Virus record (IMG/VR): IMGVR_UViG_3300048672_000900
Location: 1 to 53,116 of that record
Source of the DNA: a virus
DNA: 53,116 nt
Reading direction: 5' to 3' (one strand)
Below the pieces are notes generated by a model. That model was not told the origin of the DNA. It worked only from the letters and a program-made list of their open reading frames with translations, and did not search any database. Position 1 is the first letter of the stretch; the number at the start of each line of letters is the position of its first letter. Positions 1-9,370 of this stretch are shown here, one piece after another. The position numbers were made by a program, and so were the translations under genes.

Positions 1-75
1 GTCTTTGACCTCCCAACCAACGCCTGGGAGACCCCCAGGCCCGATGGCTCCCTGGAGAGCTGGTCGCACCTCTGA
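1..75 (+). CDS. C-terminal end of an unidentified gene (partial)
   Basis: Frame 1 is open from the window edge to a TGA at 73-75, giving 24 codons ending in ESWSHL. Codons are G/C-ending like the tube and sheath genes next door, and a strong hairpin plus intrinsic terminator follows at once, so this is probably the end of a well expressed, perhaps structural, plus-strand gene. Too little is present to name it. Confidence 0.55.
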   Translation, partial: VFDLPTNAWETPRPDGSLESWSHL

Positions 76-86
76 CCGGCTCTCCC

Positions 87-162
87 GCACTAGCACCCCG
101 TCGTGAGACGCCATGCTAGTGCACAAAAGCCCCCTCGCCAGGGGCTTTTCTTTTTTCTTTTT
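87..162 (+). terminator. Hairpin plus intrinsic terminator after the first gene
   Basis: A 9-bp inverted repeat (GCACTAGCA at 87-95, TGCTAGTGC at 114-122) is followed by a classic terminator: AAAAGCCCC at 125-133 pairs with GGGGCTTTT at 141-149 and leads into a long T-rich tract to about 162. Direction is plus, which fits the gene ending at 75. Confidence 0.85.
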
Positions 163-166
163 AAGC

Positions 167-204
167 GGCATAAAAGGCAGGCTCTTAGGCCTGCCCTCTA
201 TGCC
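167..204 (-). terminator. GGCATA/TATGCC-armed terminator of the tail tube gene
   Basis: Outer arms GGCATA (167-172) and TATGCC (199-204) enclose a GGCAGGC/GCCTGCC stem. Read on the minus strand, the inner stem runs straight into TTTTATGCC, so it terminates the tube gene that ends at 214. It is a member of the recurrent hairpin family of this genome. Confidence 0.8.
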
Positions 205-213
205 CATCACCCC

Positions 214-1086
214 TTAAACGGCAGCGACGTTCTCAGCCACCAGGTTGGCCATGTTGTCGATGGCGCCACCCACGCCGAAGTTGTCAGCCACTTCAGCGCT
301 CATGTCGCTCAGGAACGCTTGGCGCAGCTGCGGGTTGGCGTTGAGCTTGACCATGCGGTCAAACACACGCTGAGCCAGCATCAGCACGCCTGTGCCTGTC
401 TGGGTCAGGGCCGTCCAGGTGATGCTGATCTCCAGCAGGTCACGTTGACTCGTCGGATCGAACTTGCCGGCGATTTCACCCGTGGTGTCCGGGAACATGT
501 TGGTCACCAGCCAGGCCTTGGCCACCTTGGTGAAAGTGGCATCCGGCTCGAAGAACAGCACGGTAGCCGTCGACATGTCGGCCAGAAAGTCCGTCGGCGG
601 CACGTCAGCGATCGTGGTCACCAGCGGGAACTTGGTTTCCGGGTCCATGCCACCGTAGGTGATCCAGTCATGCAGGAAGTTCTGCAGCGGACGACCCGCC
701 AGGTCGACGTGAGTCGTCGACGGCTGAGTGCGTTCACGCTCGACGTTCACCAGATCGTCGAACTGCTCGCCTGCTTGGCCCACGTTGGTCTGGTCGTGAG
801 AAGCGCGAAGATCCGACTTCAGGCCGTCGATACTCTTGGCGTGAGTCTCGAAGAGGGCCTTCAGAGCGCTGATGTAGTACTCTTTGTCCGGCATGTAGTT
901 GAAAAAGCGCGGCGCTTGCATGACCAGCGCATAGGTGCGGGGACGCGTGTAGTGCGTCATTGACGCCCAGTTGGTAAGGTCGAGGACAGTGCCGTACGCA
1001 CCCCCGAACTGAGGATCAGTCATCGTCGCCAGACGGCCGTACGAAAAACCTTGACCCTTCAGCAGTGTTTCTGCAACATTTGCCAT
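214..1086 (-). CDS. Tail tube protein (phiKZ gp30-like)
   Basis: This 290-aa protein would form the inner tube of a contractile tail, stacked as rings inside the sheath. The call rests on length (phiKZ tube protein is about 280 aa), on its position directly downstream of the sheath gene, and on a tube-like pattern: conserved small N-terminal domain, TRPRTYALVMQAPRFFNYMP segment, and a long beta-rich remainder. There is no signal peptide or membrane segment. The start ATG follows an AGGA Shine-Dalgarno. Codons are strongly G/C-ending, as expected for a virion protein made in large amounts. A TGTTGACGTC motif lies about 90 bp upstream. Exact family assignment by sequence alone is an inference from context. 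Confidence 0.75.
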   Translation of the reverse strand: MANVAETLLKGQGFSYGRLATMTDPQFGGAYGTVLDLTNWASMTHYTRPRTYALVMQAPRFFNYMPDKEYYISALKALFETHAKSIDGLKSDLRASHDQTNVGQAGEQFDDLVNVERERTQPSTTHVDLAGRPLQNFLHDWITYGGMDPETKFPLVTTIADVPPTDFLADMSTATVLFFEPDATFTKVAKAWLVTNMFPDTTGEIAGKFDPTSQRDLLEISITWTALTQTGTGVLMLAQRVFDRMVKLNANPQLRQAFLSDMSAEVADNFGVGGAIDNMANLVAENVAAV

Positions 1087-1172
1087 GATGAGTGGTTCCT
1101 GTGTGGAAGAATAAAAAGAAAAGATTAAAACAAAAAAGAAGCTTGAGTAAGAGATGAGTTTTTTCTTTTTAG

Positions 1173-1182
1173 TGTTGACGTC
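1173..1182. promoter_or_regulatory. TGTTGACGTC motif upstream of the tube gene
   Basis: The sequence TGTTGACGTC shares its TGTTGAC half with dyads upstream of the sheath gene (3538-3561) and of the 580-aa gene (24496-24509). It could be an operator or late-promoter element. Function is inferred only from recurrence and position. Confidence 0.3.
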
Positions 1183-1214
1183 TCTAAAGACTGCAGGGTA
1201 GAAAAAGAAGTCGA

Positions 1215-1254
1215 CTCTAAAAGAAAAGGTCAGGAGTGTTTAGCTCCTGACCTT
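1215..1254 (-). terminator. Intrinsic terminator of the tail sheath gene
   Basis: AAGGTCAGGAG (1226-1236) and CTCCTGACCTT (1244-1254) form an 11-bp perfect stem. On the minus strand the stem is followed by TTTTCTTTTAG, a canonical terminator just after the sheath stop codon at 1278. It separates sheath from tube, so the tube gene probably has its own promoter. Confidence 0.85.
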
Positions 1255-1277
1255 ACTTATCTCTATTAGAAGTTGAT

Positions 1278-3434
1278 TTAGGCCGCAGCTGCCATGCGCC
1301 GAGCACGCACGTCCAGCATCATGACCGTCTTCATGCCGTTGGCTTCCAGGTCGATGCCCAGCGTCCACGAGTAGCCTCGCGCTTGGTCACCCGCCGTGAT
1401 CACTGCGTTCGGCGTGATGCGGAAGAGGTCAGCAAACCGACCCACCGTGTCGTTGTAGACCGCTTGGTTGACGGTTTCCACGAGCACGTTGTCAGTGTAG
1501 CGCACCGAACCCGTGAAACGACGCCACACGCGCTGGCCCACCTTCTGCATCTCGATGGCACCCATCACGACGAAGAAGCTGTTGAGCACGCTGGTGTCGT
1601 TGTCGTAGACACTCTTGAGCGCAGGCCAGAACGCCTGCGTCATTGACCACGACTGAGCCCAGTTCATGCCGATGGCCCAGTTCTTGTTGCGGATCACCGT
1701 CGGCACCGACGTGTTGTTCACGTTGGTGAAGAGGTCGATGATGTTGTTCTCGCCGCTGTCGAACAGCTCCGAGCGCTTCCACACGCCGTTGGCTGCGCCC
1801 ATCATGCGCGCAGCACGATCCGCCAGCTGGATGGTCAGCGGCAGGCGAGTGCGAAGCAGCGAACTCACCATGTCACCAGTCTGGCTGATGATGAAGGCGC
1901 GGCAAGTGCCGGTACCGTAGTAGTCAGACTCCGGGTAAGCCAGCGCAAAGCTGCGCAGCACGGTAGCGACCGAGCGTTCTTGTTCACCGGTTTGTACTGC
2001 GCCGCCAAACTCGGCCGTGGTCAGGAACACGGCCGTATCCTTGCGTTCAGAGATGAACTTGCACAGCGAACGCTTGACGTCCAGCGGGAAGCCCACGTCG
2101 TAGAACGCAGACACCGGGTACAGGACGTCGTCCATGTACTTGTGGGTCGGCACCGAGAAGTTGGCGATATCTGCACTCACCGCAGCGCTGTAGTCACTCC
2201 AGGCCAGCGTACCATCTGCACCACCACCGCCAAAGATGTTGGTGGTTTCACTCAGACGAGTCGCGCCCGTGGCAGCCGAATCGACTTGGTAGGCGTAGTA
2301 GGGCTCGCCTGCCGAGTTGGTGCCTGTAAACAGGTTCATGAACCACTGCTGATCAGCAGCGCCCACGGTGAAGTCCTTGGTTACCGGCAGCGCCACGCCT
2401 GCAGCTGCAGTCGCCGTCACGTAGGCTGCTTCAGCCGTATAGATCTGGCTGAGGACTTGAGCGACGTTGGTGGCGTAGATGTAGACGCCGCCGAAGTCGC
2501 CGTAGTTCAGGTCACCTTGCGACAGATCGGTGTTGACGTACTTCTTGAGGAAGCGCTCATCCAGCGAGTACGGCAGGTTGTAGGTGGTGTAGATGGTGTT
2601 GGGCTTGAGGACGAAGTCGATTGACTTGTCGCCGTCCAGCGTATCGACGGCCACCGGCGTCGACTTGGCGTCAGCACGGCGGCGCACCTGCAGACGGAAC
2701 GGGTAAGCACCCGTGTCCGTCATGGCCTTGAGATCGATCGGGCTGGTGCCGGCGGTCGTCGGAGCCCACAGGCTGATGGCTGAGTTGTTGCCCGCTTCGC
2801 CATAGCTCGATGCCCAGAACTGCAGGATCGGGATACGGGTCGACTGCACCGAGCCGCCGGCGCTGAGGGTGCCGGTCTGGTCGCCAGGCTTGGTCGTGAG
2901 GGTGCCGAACTTGGTTTCATCCACCAGGTTCGTGATACGCTCGACCACCCACTTGGCCTTGTAGCCAGAGAAGGTAGCCACCGCTTGCGCGTCGGCAGCT
3001 TGCGGGTCGCCCAGCTGGTTGTACATGATCGCACCCGTCGTGGCATCACGACGGTACTGCGGCATGCTTTCAACCGGCAGCAGATCGATGTAGAGCGCGA
3101 AGTTGGCACGAGGGCCCACGTCCGCCGGAACGATCCGGGCAATCATCTGAGCGTTGCCCCGAGCCGCCATACGGTTGCTCAGAACCGTAGCCGAGTTGGC
3201 GTACTTGCTGCGTTCGTCAAACGAGACGTCGCCAAAGATGTTGGTGCGGTCTGCACCGCTCACCAGCATAGGCTGCACGTCGCCAGGAGTGCCCGGACCT
3301 TTTTGGGTGTAGAGGTAGATGAGCGGTAGGTGAGTCGGCAGCGCCTGAGCCACAGCAGCTTGCGCCACCGTAGACAGGTCTTGGATGCCGCGCGAGATCA
3401 GCGTCGGCGCAGCATTGACAATGGTCGAGGACAT
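1278..3434 (-). CDS. Tail sheath protein (phiKZ gp29-like)
   Basis: This 718-aa protein is the contractile sheath of the tail. The length matches phiKZ gp29 (about 695 aa). The C-terminal part has the sheath-like arrangement: a stretch WRRFTGSVRYTDNVLVETVN followed by a conserved beta-hairpin with the ITAGDQARGYSW segment and an ending rich in R and A. The N-terminus has the APTLISRGIQDLS opening common in sheath subunits that begin with a handshake strand. AAGGA lies 9 nt before the ATG. The tube gene follows downstream on the same strand, the usual sheath-tube order. G/C-ending codons indicate high expression. Confidence 0.85.
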   Translation of the reverse strand: MSSTIVNAAPTLISRGIQDLSTVAQAAVAQALPTHLPLIYLYTQKGPGTPGDVQPMLVSGADRTNIFGDVSFDERSKYANSATVLSNRMAARGNAQMIARIVPADVGPRANFALYIDLLPVESMPQYRRDATTGAIMYNQLGDPQAADAQAVATFSGYKAKWVVERITNLVDETKFGTLTTKPGDQTGTLSAGGSVQSTRIPILQFWASSYGEAGNNSAISLWAPTTAGTSPIDLKAMTDTGAYPFRLQVRRRADAKSTPVAVDTLDGDKSIDFVLKPNTIYTTYNLPYSLDERFLKKYVNTDLSQGDLNYGDFGGVYIYATNVAQVLSQIYTAEAAYVTATAAAGVALPVTKDFTVGAADQQWFMNLFTGTNSAGEPYYAYQVDSAATGATRLSETTNIFGGGGADGTLAWSDYSAAVSADIANFSVPTHKYMDDVLYPVSAFYDVGFPLDVKRSLCKFISERKDTAVFLTTAEFGGAVQTGEQERSVATVLRSFALAYPESDYYGTGTCRAFIISQTGDMVSSLLRTRLPLTIQLADRAARMMGAANGVWKRSELFDSGENNIIDLFTNVNNTSVPTVIRNKNWAIGMNWAQSWSMTQAFWPALKSVYDNDTSVLNSFFVVMGAIEMQKVGQRVWRRFTGSVRYTDNVLVETVNQAVYNDTVGRFADLFRITPNAVITAGDQARGYSWTLGIDLEANGMKTVMMLDVRARRMAAAA

Positions 3435-3537
3435 GCTTCGATTCCTTTTACAAAAAAGAAAACCAACTTATCTAAACTAAGCAAGTGGTCAGTGATAGAA
3501 AAGAAAAAATATAAAGAAAAAACTTCTACAAGTCTAT

Positions 3538-3561
3538 TGTTGACGCAAAATCGTGTCAACA
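3538..3561. promoter_or_regulatory. TGTTGAC...GTCAACA dyad upstream of the sheath gene
   Basis: A perfect 7-bp inverted repeat, TGTTGAC (3538-3544) and GTCAACA (3555-3561), lies about 104 bp upstream of the sheath start. The half-site is identical to the zero-spacer palindrome before the 580-aa gene at 24496. Candidate operator or promoter element; no direct proof. Confidence 0.35.
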
Positions 3562-3922
3562 TGAACTAGACGGTCAAAAAAGTTGATTTAGCTCAGACCC
3601 ATTGGCACCTCAGCAGTGCTAGTGTGGTCTGGGCTTAAGGTCTGTGAATGCATACAAATGCACCCTCTATCGTGAGTAGCGACAAGGCTTATCAGGACTA
3701 TAAGTATAACCACTTTGCCTACAGCAACTCCTCTAAACAATGGTTTTTGATAACAATGTTGCTCATCCATAATAGAACCAAAATTTGAGCATACGATTGT
3801 TTCAGTCATCTAGTAGAAGGCTCTTTTTACAAAAAGACGGATGACTCTTCATTTTGTAGCAGCTTGGAAAAAAGAGCTTTTATTTTTCTTCTTACTTCTC
3901 TTTCATTTATGGAGCTTTGATT
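3562..3922. other. Divergent intergenic region with a structured segment
   Basis: No convincing gene is present between the divergent sheath and 326-aa genes. The visible structure is a 10-bp stem AGCTCAGACC (3590-3599) with GGTCTGGGCT (3626-3635), then a small TGCAT/ATGCA hairpin around 3649-3664. This may be the 5' leader of the plus-strand tail gene. A 73-codon minus-strand frame here lacks a ribosome site and was not annotated. Confidence 0.4.
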
Positions 3923-4903
3923 GTGACTGTGTTCCGATCTCCTTACCTCACCACGGCATGTGCTGGGACTCGTACCCAACATACCGTGGCTGCACTGCAA
4001 GACGCTTTGGTGCGCAATACGCTGGGTCGTCAGTTTAACTATCACACCCCCACTCTTCCTGAAGAGATCACGGTGTTTGAAGTGAACGGCGCTCCCCTTC
4101 AAGATAACATCGGGTACTTTAGTCACCCGATCTCAGTCATGCTGCCTAAGCATATTGCCGATGGCGCTAAGATTCAACACGCCTCGTTTTTGGATCTGCG
4201 AAACCTGGGTCGGTACGTGGGCAGCGAATTTCGCATCCAAGACCGAGCCAACTATATCCTGCAGCATCTGCGCACCGTACTGGGTCACATTTTTGAGTTT
4301 GCACAGCCCAGTGCGTTGAAAGACATGGGCTCCTTTCCTGCAACCGTTTTTGGTAAATTTGTGTCGCAACCTTTGGCGCGAAACTTTATGCTGGAGCCCA
4401 GCCAGGAAGTTTATCTGAATGTGATTGCGACTTACTACTACTACTGTCTGTTTGTGGACGAAGTAGAATTGGAAGCTGAAGAGCGTGACAAGGTGGTGGC
4501 TCAAACGGCACGTGCTACGAACGTGCCTGCTGACCGAGTCTACGACATCATGGACGGTGTGGACATGATCCATGACCTGGAAAAACTCGCTGACGTGATC
4601 AAGCTGCGTGTGAACTCCGTTCGCCTTCAGAACTTCACCTATGGCACTATCCTTCAGATGCTCTGTGGCAACTGGATGGGTAACGCCAGTCGTGAGATGG
4701 TTGGCGTGGCGCTGGAACATCCTCCGACTTGGATTGCGCTGATCTATGGCTCTATTGGAGAAGCGTCTTTCAAACGCACACAGCTTGGCAAGATTGTGGA
4801 TACCCAAGCGCGTGTGCGCTCTGAGGTACCTGAAACATTTGTGCGAAACGTCAACACCCTCACGGGCTTTATTGACTATCTGCCTCAACTTGAAAAAGCT
4901 TAA
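3923..4903 (+). CDS. Unknown tail or virion protein, 326 aa
   Basis: I do not recognise the family. I chose the GTG at 3923 (VTVFRSPYLT) because GGAG ends 8 nt upstream; a TTG two codons earlier is the alternative. The protein is mixed alpha/beta without signal peptide or membrane segment; the middle has a YYYYC cluster and an acidic helix (VDEVELEAEERDK). It heads a plus-strand run with two large beta-rich proteins and lies opposite sheath and tube, so a baseplate or virion role is likely by context only. Confidence 0.7.
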   Translation: MTVFRSPYLTTACAGTRTQHTVAALQDALVRNTLGRQFNYHTPTLPEEITVFEVNGAPLQDNIGYFSHPISVMLPKHIADGAKIQHASFLDLRNLGRYVGSEFRIQDRANYILQHLRTVLGHIFEFAQPSALKDMGSFPATVFGKFVSQPLARNFMLEPSQEVYLNVIATYYYYCLFVDEVELEAEERDKVVAQTARATNVPADRVYDIMDGVDMIHDLEKLADVIKLRVNSVRLQNFTYGTILQMLCGNWMGNASREMVGVALEHPPTWIALIYGSIGEASFKRTQLGKIVDTQARVRSEVPETFVRNVNTLTGFIDYLPQLEKA

Positions 4904-4940
4904 TTTATTCTTCCACTTATCTTAGAGAAAGGCCGCTTTT

Positions 4941-7574
4941 ATGGGCGCACTCGCCAACTACGGTATCGCTAACATTTGGTGTGCACCTACGCAAGATCGT
5001 CCGTACATCTTGCGTCTGGCACGAGTCAGCACCAATGCTGGAATGACCAACACTTGGCAACTGCTCTTTGAAAGCGGGTCGCTGCCGCAACAGGGAAAGA
5101 AGTTTCACCTCTTCCAGGTGGGCCTTCTTTTCCCTGCTATGCTTAATTTGCCGACCCCAGAGCAGGGCCAGTGGATCAAGTTCACTGATCTGTGTAATCA
5201 CAACAAACTCTTTGCTGACTTATATCTAGATACAGGTATTCGGCTTAATCTTTCACAAGCTTATTTTACGGTCACATTTGACCGTAACTTGATCATTGCG
5301 ATTGAACACAATACGAAGTATGGGTGGGTGGTCGATTACCAAGCCACTGAAGTCGATTTAAATCACGCGTTTGTTTACTTACGCGTGTACTCTAATCAGT
5401 ATTACAATTCTAGCCGCTGGGCAGATAAGCAGACTCAGTATGGCGGGCCTATTGCTCAGCCTGTTTATACACAAGGTGTTGTGAATGCTACTCTACAGCA
5501 AATCCTTGATTTGCAGTTAGTGTATCAGCAATACGCCGCTATGCCAGGGCATGTATTTGCCTATAAGAACGGCTACGTCGTGCCCAACATCAGTTTGGTC
5601 ACCTGTGCAGTCGGCGATACGATTGAGATGATTTATGACGCTTCTGTAGAACGCGTTGTTCGGCAAATGCTCACCGACATCCCGATGTTCAACTCGGTTA
5701 TTGACCAAGCAGGCAAGTACATCATCCACACACCTAAACCTAACGACAACCGCATCAACTACCACGATGATGTAGATTTTGCATTCATCAACACGGTCAA
5801 TGGGCTAGGGGTTTATCTCCATAAGAACTTGCGTTATGGCTGCAAGATGCTCACACATTGTGACTACTCGATTCCGGTGAGTACCGTCACCAGTTTGATG
5901 ATGAATAATCAACTCGCTTTTTCTCCAGTGAATGAAGCGATTGAGTATTACATTAGAGCTGCTGGATTTGACCGTAGTCTGGTCAATGAGGGTAGCCGTT
6001 TGAGTCAGCTCTATAAGCTTGACGACAGCGCTATTCTATCAGCGATGACGGGTGTTGATTCAGTCATTCCTGTGTGGTCGGCTGCTCAGCTAGAAACAAG
6101 TGCCTATACGCAGCTCATGTCAACAGACTACAGCGGTGTGAATGACGGCTTGGTTGCAGATGCACTGGGCTATCATGCAGCTGCTAAGCTCTTGGGTGAT
6201 CCCGCTAAAATACTGGGTGTGGGTAATAACTCCAACTTGGTAGACGTGCCTGCTCTCTATAGTCAAGATGATTTCACCGTCTTTGAGTATGATGCTGATG
6301 GTCTTTTGCTGGGTTACTACTATGTGACCAACCATGCATCGATCTATGCTGCGGTGAATGTCAATACGCATCATGTTGACTTTGTCAAGGGCAGCTGCTC
6401 GCAAGCGATTGCAGATAGCTTGAACACGGCCACTGTAGAGATCCCTATTGGGGCTGATTGGCGTGCTTATATCCGTCAGAAATCCACTAACCCGCAAGCT
6501 AACCTGTGGGTAGACGTGACCGCTAATGCAGATAACCGTTATACTCTCAGTAACGGTACACTCACCTGGAATAACGCGACTCGTCTAAGTTACGACACGC
6601 TGGTGAGAAACAACAGCAAGGCGCTTTTGATTGACACGCAGATCCCGTATGACAGCAGTGGTCTGATGGTTATACACCTCACCACGTGGCGAACAGTCAA
6701 CGGCGTGACGGCGCTCTATGATCTGGATATTCCCATGGGGGAACTTGATGTCTGGCTCAATGGACATGCCCTTGTTAAGGGAATCGATTATCAAGTTGAT
6801 TTCCCAGTGGTCTATATTCACAACAAAACATACTACAACGCCGCAGGTAGCCAGCATGTGGTAGTGCGCATGAAAGGCCTTTGCAATACCCAGCTCCAAA
6901 TGACTGAGATTGCAGAAACAGGTTTTGTACAAGGTGGCATGTTGTCAGCCGATCACCGCTTTCAAGTGCGAGACGATAAGGTCACGCAGCTGGTCGTGGC
7001 CGGTGGGCTGCGTTTAGCGTCTGACTTTGCTTACAGCGAGAATAACCCAGCAGCAGAGAATAAGTTTGCTCTGAATGGTCAGTACTACCAAATCAAAGAC
7101 TACGTGGTTCCCCTTAGAGGGGCAACGGGTCAAGACACCTACAGCTACTATGCGCAAGCACGTGCTGTTGAGACTCAAGTCAATAACTACTTGACGACTC
7201 GTCTACCGATGGCCGATGTGGTGCCTGCACCAGCAACCAATCGGCCTATCCTATTCTCGGCGTTTTTCTCCAAGCTGATAGATGACTTGGCAACGGGTGC
7301 TTTTGATGCGACTCGTCTCACGTCTAACTACACCAGCACTCAAATCGAGCAGTGGCTACTGCCCTACAAGTACTTGCTTGACCATGATCCTGTAAAGCTT
7401 TCTCTCAGGCCTGACCTGGACTATATTCAGCTGGATTTGAAAGCAGATCCTGGAGTAGCACAGCTCACCATTTACACGTATCAGTTTTTGCAACGCGTGG
7501 CTGCGCTCATTGCACCTGATATCGCTACGCCTTCTGTCATTGATTCCTACGTGACTTATCCTGCCGTCAATTAA
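4941..7574 (+). CDS. Large virion or baseplate protein of unknown family, 877 aa
   Basis: This gene has an AGAAAGG ribosome site before the ATG and starts 37 nt after the previous gene. The product is long, rich in Tyr, Asn, Val and Thr and in predicted short beta strands, with no signal peptide or membrane helix. It ends in a helical segment (YTYQFLQRVAALIAPDIATP). Such proteins in phiKZ-like genomes next to sheath and tube are usually virion components, often baseplate or fibre associated. No catalytic motif was seen. Codon usage is less G/C-biased than the sheath, suggesting a lower-copy structural part. Confidence 0.75.
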   Translation: MGALANYGIANIWCAPTQDRPYILRLARVSTNAGMTNTWQLLFESGSLPQQGKKFHLFQVGLLFPAMLNLPTPEQGQWIKFTDLCNHNKLFADLYLDTGIRLNLSQAYFTVTFDRNLIIAIEHNTKYGWVVDYQATEVDLNHAFVYLRVYSNQYYNSSRWADKQTQYGGPIAQPVYTQGVVNATLQQILDLQLVYQQYAAMPGHVFAYKNGYVVPNISLVTCAVGDTIEMIYDASVERVVRQMLTDIPMFNSVIDQAGKYIIHTPKPNDNRINYHDDVDFAFINTVNGLGVYLHKNLRYGCKMLTHCDYSIPVSTVTSLMMNNQLAFSPVNEAIEYYIRAAGFDRSLVNEGSRLSQLYKLDDSAILSAMTGVDSVIPVWSAAQLETSAYTQLMSTDYSGVNDGLVADALGYHAAAKLLGDPAKILGVGNNSNLVDVPALYSQDDFTVFEYDADGLLLGYYYVTNHASIYAAVNVNTHHVDFVKGSCSQAIADSLNTATVEIPIGADWRAYIRQKSTNPQANLWVDVTANADNRYTLSNGTLTWNNATRLSYDTLVRNNSKALLIDTQIPYDSSGLMVIHLTTWRTVNGVTALYDLDIPMGELDVWLNGHALVKGIDYQVDFPVVYIHNKTYYNAAGSQHVVVRMKGLCNTQLQMTEIAETGFVQGGMLSADHRFQVRDDKVTQLVVAGGLRLASDFAYSENNPAAENKFALNGQYYQIKDYVVPLRGATGQDTYSYYAQARAVETQVNNYLTTRLPMADVVPAPATNRPILFSAFFSKLIDDLATGAFDATRLTSNYTSTQIEQWLLPYKYLLDHDPVKLSLRPDLDYIQLDLKADPGVAQLTIYTYQFLQRVAALIAPDIATPSVIDSYVTYPAVN

Positions 7575-7580
7575 ACCATC

Positions 7581-9293
7581 ATGCCTAACCTGCAATCACT
7601 AGAAGGAATTGTCGGCACCGACAACGTTCAACCTGTCTTTCAACCCACAAGAGGGTTCAAGATCCTCAAGATGGAAGAGGTCTATTTGGGCCTTTTAGGA
7701 CAAGGTAAAGAAGTTGCTTTGCTAGAAGATTTGGTCGTCACCACCACAGGGGGGCGTATTGACTTCTTTGTGGTCACTGACATCAACTTAGCCACGGGTG
7801 TGCCTACGCTCACCCCTCAAATCAAAGACGGTTATCCAACCTACTTTGAAGCGGTTGATACGCTCATCGCACCTGGCTTCATGCCAGACCTTTACCGACT
7901 CTACGTTGATAAGAGTGTAAACCCTGCCCGCATTGCTGTAGACTCAGCGTGCTTTGTACATGCTGTTAATGCTCGGTCTGCCAAGATCTTTCTTGGTACA
8001 GATATTGGTGAACACGGCACCGTCATCAGTCGCGTGTATGACGCGTCTGGAAACTATTTAACTGATACGCTACCTCTAGAGCTGGCACTCAGGCCTAATG
8101 CGGTCAACTACTCTATCCGCAGCATTCCTACGGCCTACACAAACTACAACTTGCAAGCAGGCGCTCTAGTCACTGCCGCTTTTTATAGCGATACAGGCGT
8201 GCTCATTTCACGTCGGCAACTCAAAGTAGAAGAAAGTACCTTTGTCCACACCAACGCGTCTGATAAACGGTATGTGGTCGGGATTAGTCTGCGTAGTAAC
8301 TTCATGTCAAAGGTCAATCCTAACTTGCTGGAGTTCCCAATGAACTTGACGGTAAGCGGGTTGAACCTTTACGGCGTGGTTCATTACTCAGATGGCTCTA
8401 CAGTAGAGTACCCTGTGAACGGAGTCAAGTTCTCTGTGGATGGTTTGGATGAATATGTTTCCACTGTACCTGGAGAAGTCAATACGTTCATGCTGAGTTA
8501 TAAGCTCAGCAGTGATGAATCCACCTTAGCGACCACTAATGCCACAGGCGATATGGTGGTAGAAACGTTCATGGTGACAACGATGGCACCTAATACTGCT
8601 TTGGGTGTAAAGCTCTACGCTTACCCGCAGTGGAACGCTGCGACAAACGGCTATACACTCAAGGTTTATCTGCTCACATTGTCTCGTCAAACGCATTACG
8701 ACGTGACAGCTTTAGTGTACAACGTCCTTGGCACACCTAGCTTTGATGGCCGTGGATACGGCGCTGTCCAGCATCTACAGCTGGCAGTGAATTTGAAAGA
8801 TGTGGATAGCCTCTGGCCTAATCACATCCATACCCAAACCATCGACATCAAGCTAGAAGGCCCCGGCACACTTCGTACCACCAACTACCTCATCTACAAC
8901 CCGCCTGGACAAACACCTGCTTACGGTGCTGGTGTATTTGTGAAGGCAACCCAAAGCGTCACAGGGCTCACTTGGGACTTAGACTTTTCCATGGGTATCG
9001 CCAATGAGCTGACATGGAAGGCACTTACCTATAACAACAGTCGCCCCCTCTACGCCACCAACGTAGAAGCTGGGCCACTTGAGCCAACTCACCTGCTCAT
9101 TGAAGTAGGCAGCGCCATGATTGAACTCAGTCTCAATGAGATCACCACGCCTGTCAATCTGACCAGCACGGGTGTTGGAAATGCAACTCAGGCCACCGTC
9201 TACTTTACTCGTAAGGTGGGGTCAGCTACGCTTTACTTGAGCGTGATCAGCATGCCTATTTGGCGAGCTGCTCAAGACGGTACTTGGCTGTAA
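7581..9293 (+). CDS. Beta-rich virion protein of unknown family, 570 aa
   Basis: The ATG at 7581 lies only 6 nt after the preceding stop, so translation is probably coupled; the ribosome site is weak. The protein is dominated by beta-strand-like segments, with repeated Thr/Val-rich stretches and several 'Y-S-D-G-S' and 'T-V-Y-F-T' turns that suggest Ig-like or beta-sandwich domains, as in tail-associated structural proteins. There is no signal peptide. It closes the three-gene plus-strand unit and is followed by a strong terminator at 9300. Function not identified. Confidence 0.75.
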   Translation: MPNLQSLEGIVGTDNVQPVFQPTRGFKILKMEEVYLGLLGQGKEVALLEDLVVTTTGGRIDFFVVTDINLATGVPTLTPQIKDGYPTYFEAVDTLIAPGFMPDLYRLYVDKSVNPARIAVDSACFVHAVNARSAKIFLGTDIGEHGTVISRVYDASGNYLTDTLPLELALRPNAVNYSIRSIPTAYTNYNLQAGALVTAAFYSDTGVLISRRQLKVEESTFVHTNASDKRYVVGISLRSNFMSKVNPNLLEFPMNLTVSGLNLYGVVHYSDGSTVEYPVNGVKFSVDGLDEYVSTVPGEVNTFMLSYKLSSDESTLATTNATGDMVVETFMVTTMAPNTALGVKLYAYPQWNAATNGYTLKVYLLTLSRQTHYDVTALVYNVLGTPSFDGRGYGAVQHLQLAVNLKDVDSLWPNHIHTQTIDIKLEGPGTLRTTNYLIYNPPGQTPAYGAGVFVKATQSVTGLTWDLDFSMGIANELTWKALTYNNSRPLYATNVEAGPLEPTHLLIEVGSAMIELSLNEITTPVNLTSTGVGNATQATVYFTRKVGSATLYLSVISMPIWRAAQDGTWL

Positions 9294-9299
9294 AAAGTC

Positions 9300-9345
9300 G
9301 GCATAGTGGGCAGGCTTTAATAGCCTGCCTTTTATGCCTTTTTTG
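9300..9345 (+). terminator. GGCATA/TATGCC-armed terminator
   Basis: GGCATA (9300-9305) and TATGCC (9333-9338) enclose a GGCAGGC/GCCTGCC stem followed on the plus strand by TTTTATGCC and then a T run. It ends the transcript of the three preceding plus-strand genes. Confidence 0.85.
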
Positions 9346-9370
9346 TTTTTAATACAACAGCGAATGGTGT

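Noticed and set aside
103-963. 286-codon plus-strand frame over the tube gene
   Set aside because: Antisense shadow of the tube gene, His/Arg/Val-rich and unlike a real protein; it also crosses two terminators.
1980-2624. 214-codon plus-strand frame over the sheath gene
   Set aside because: Antisense shadow of the sheath gene without a ribosome site.
3588-3809. 73-codon minus-strand frame in the divergent region
   Set aside because: No ribosome site, overlaps a strong RNA stem, and composition is not protein-like enough to support a gene.
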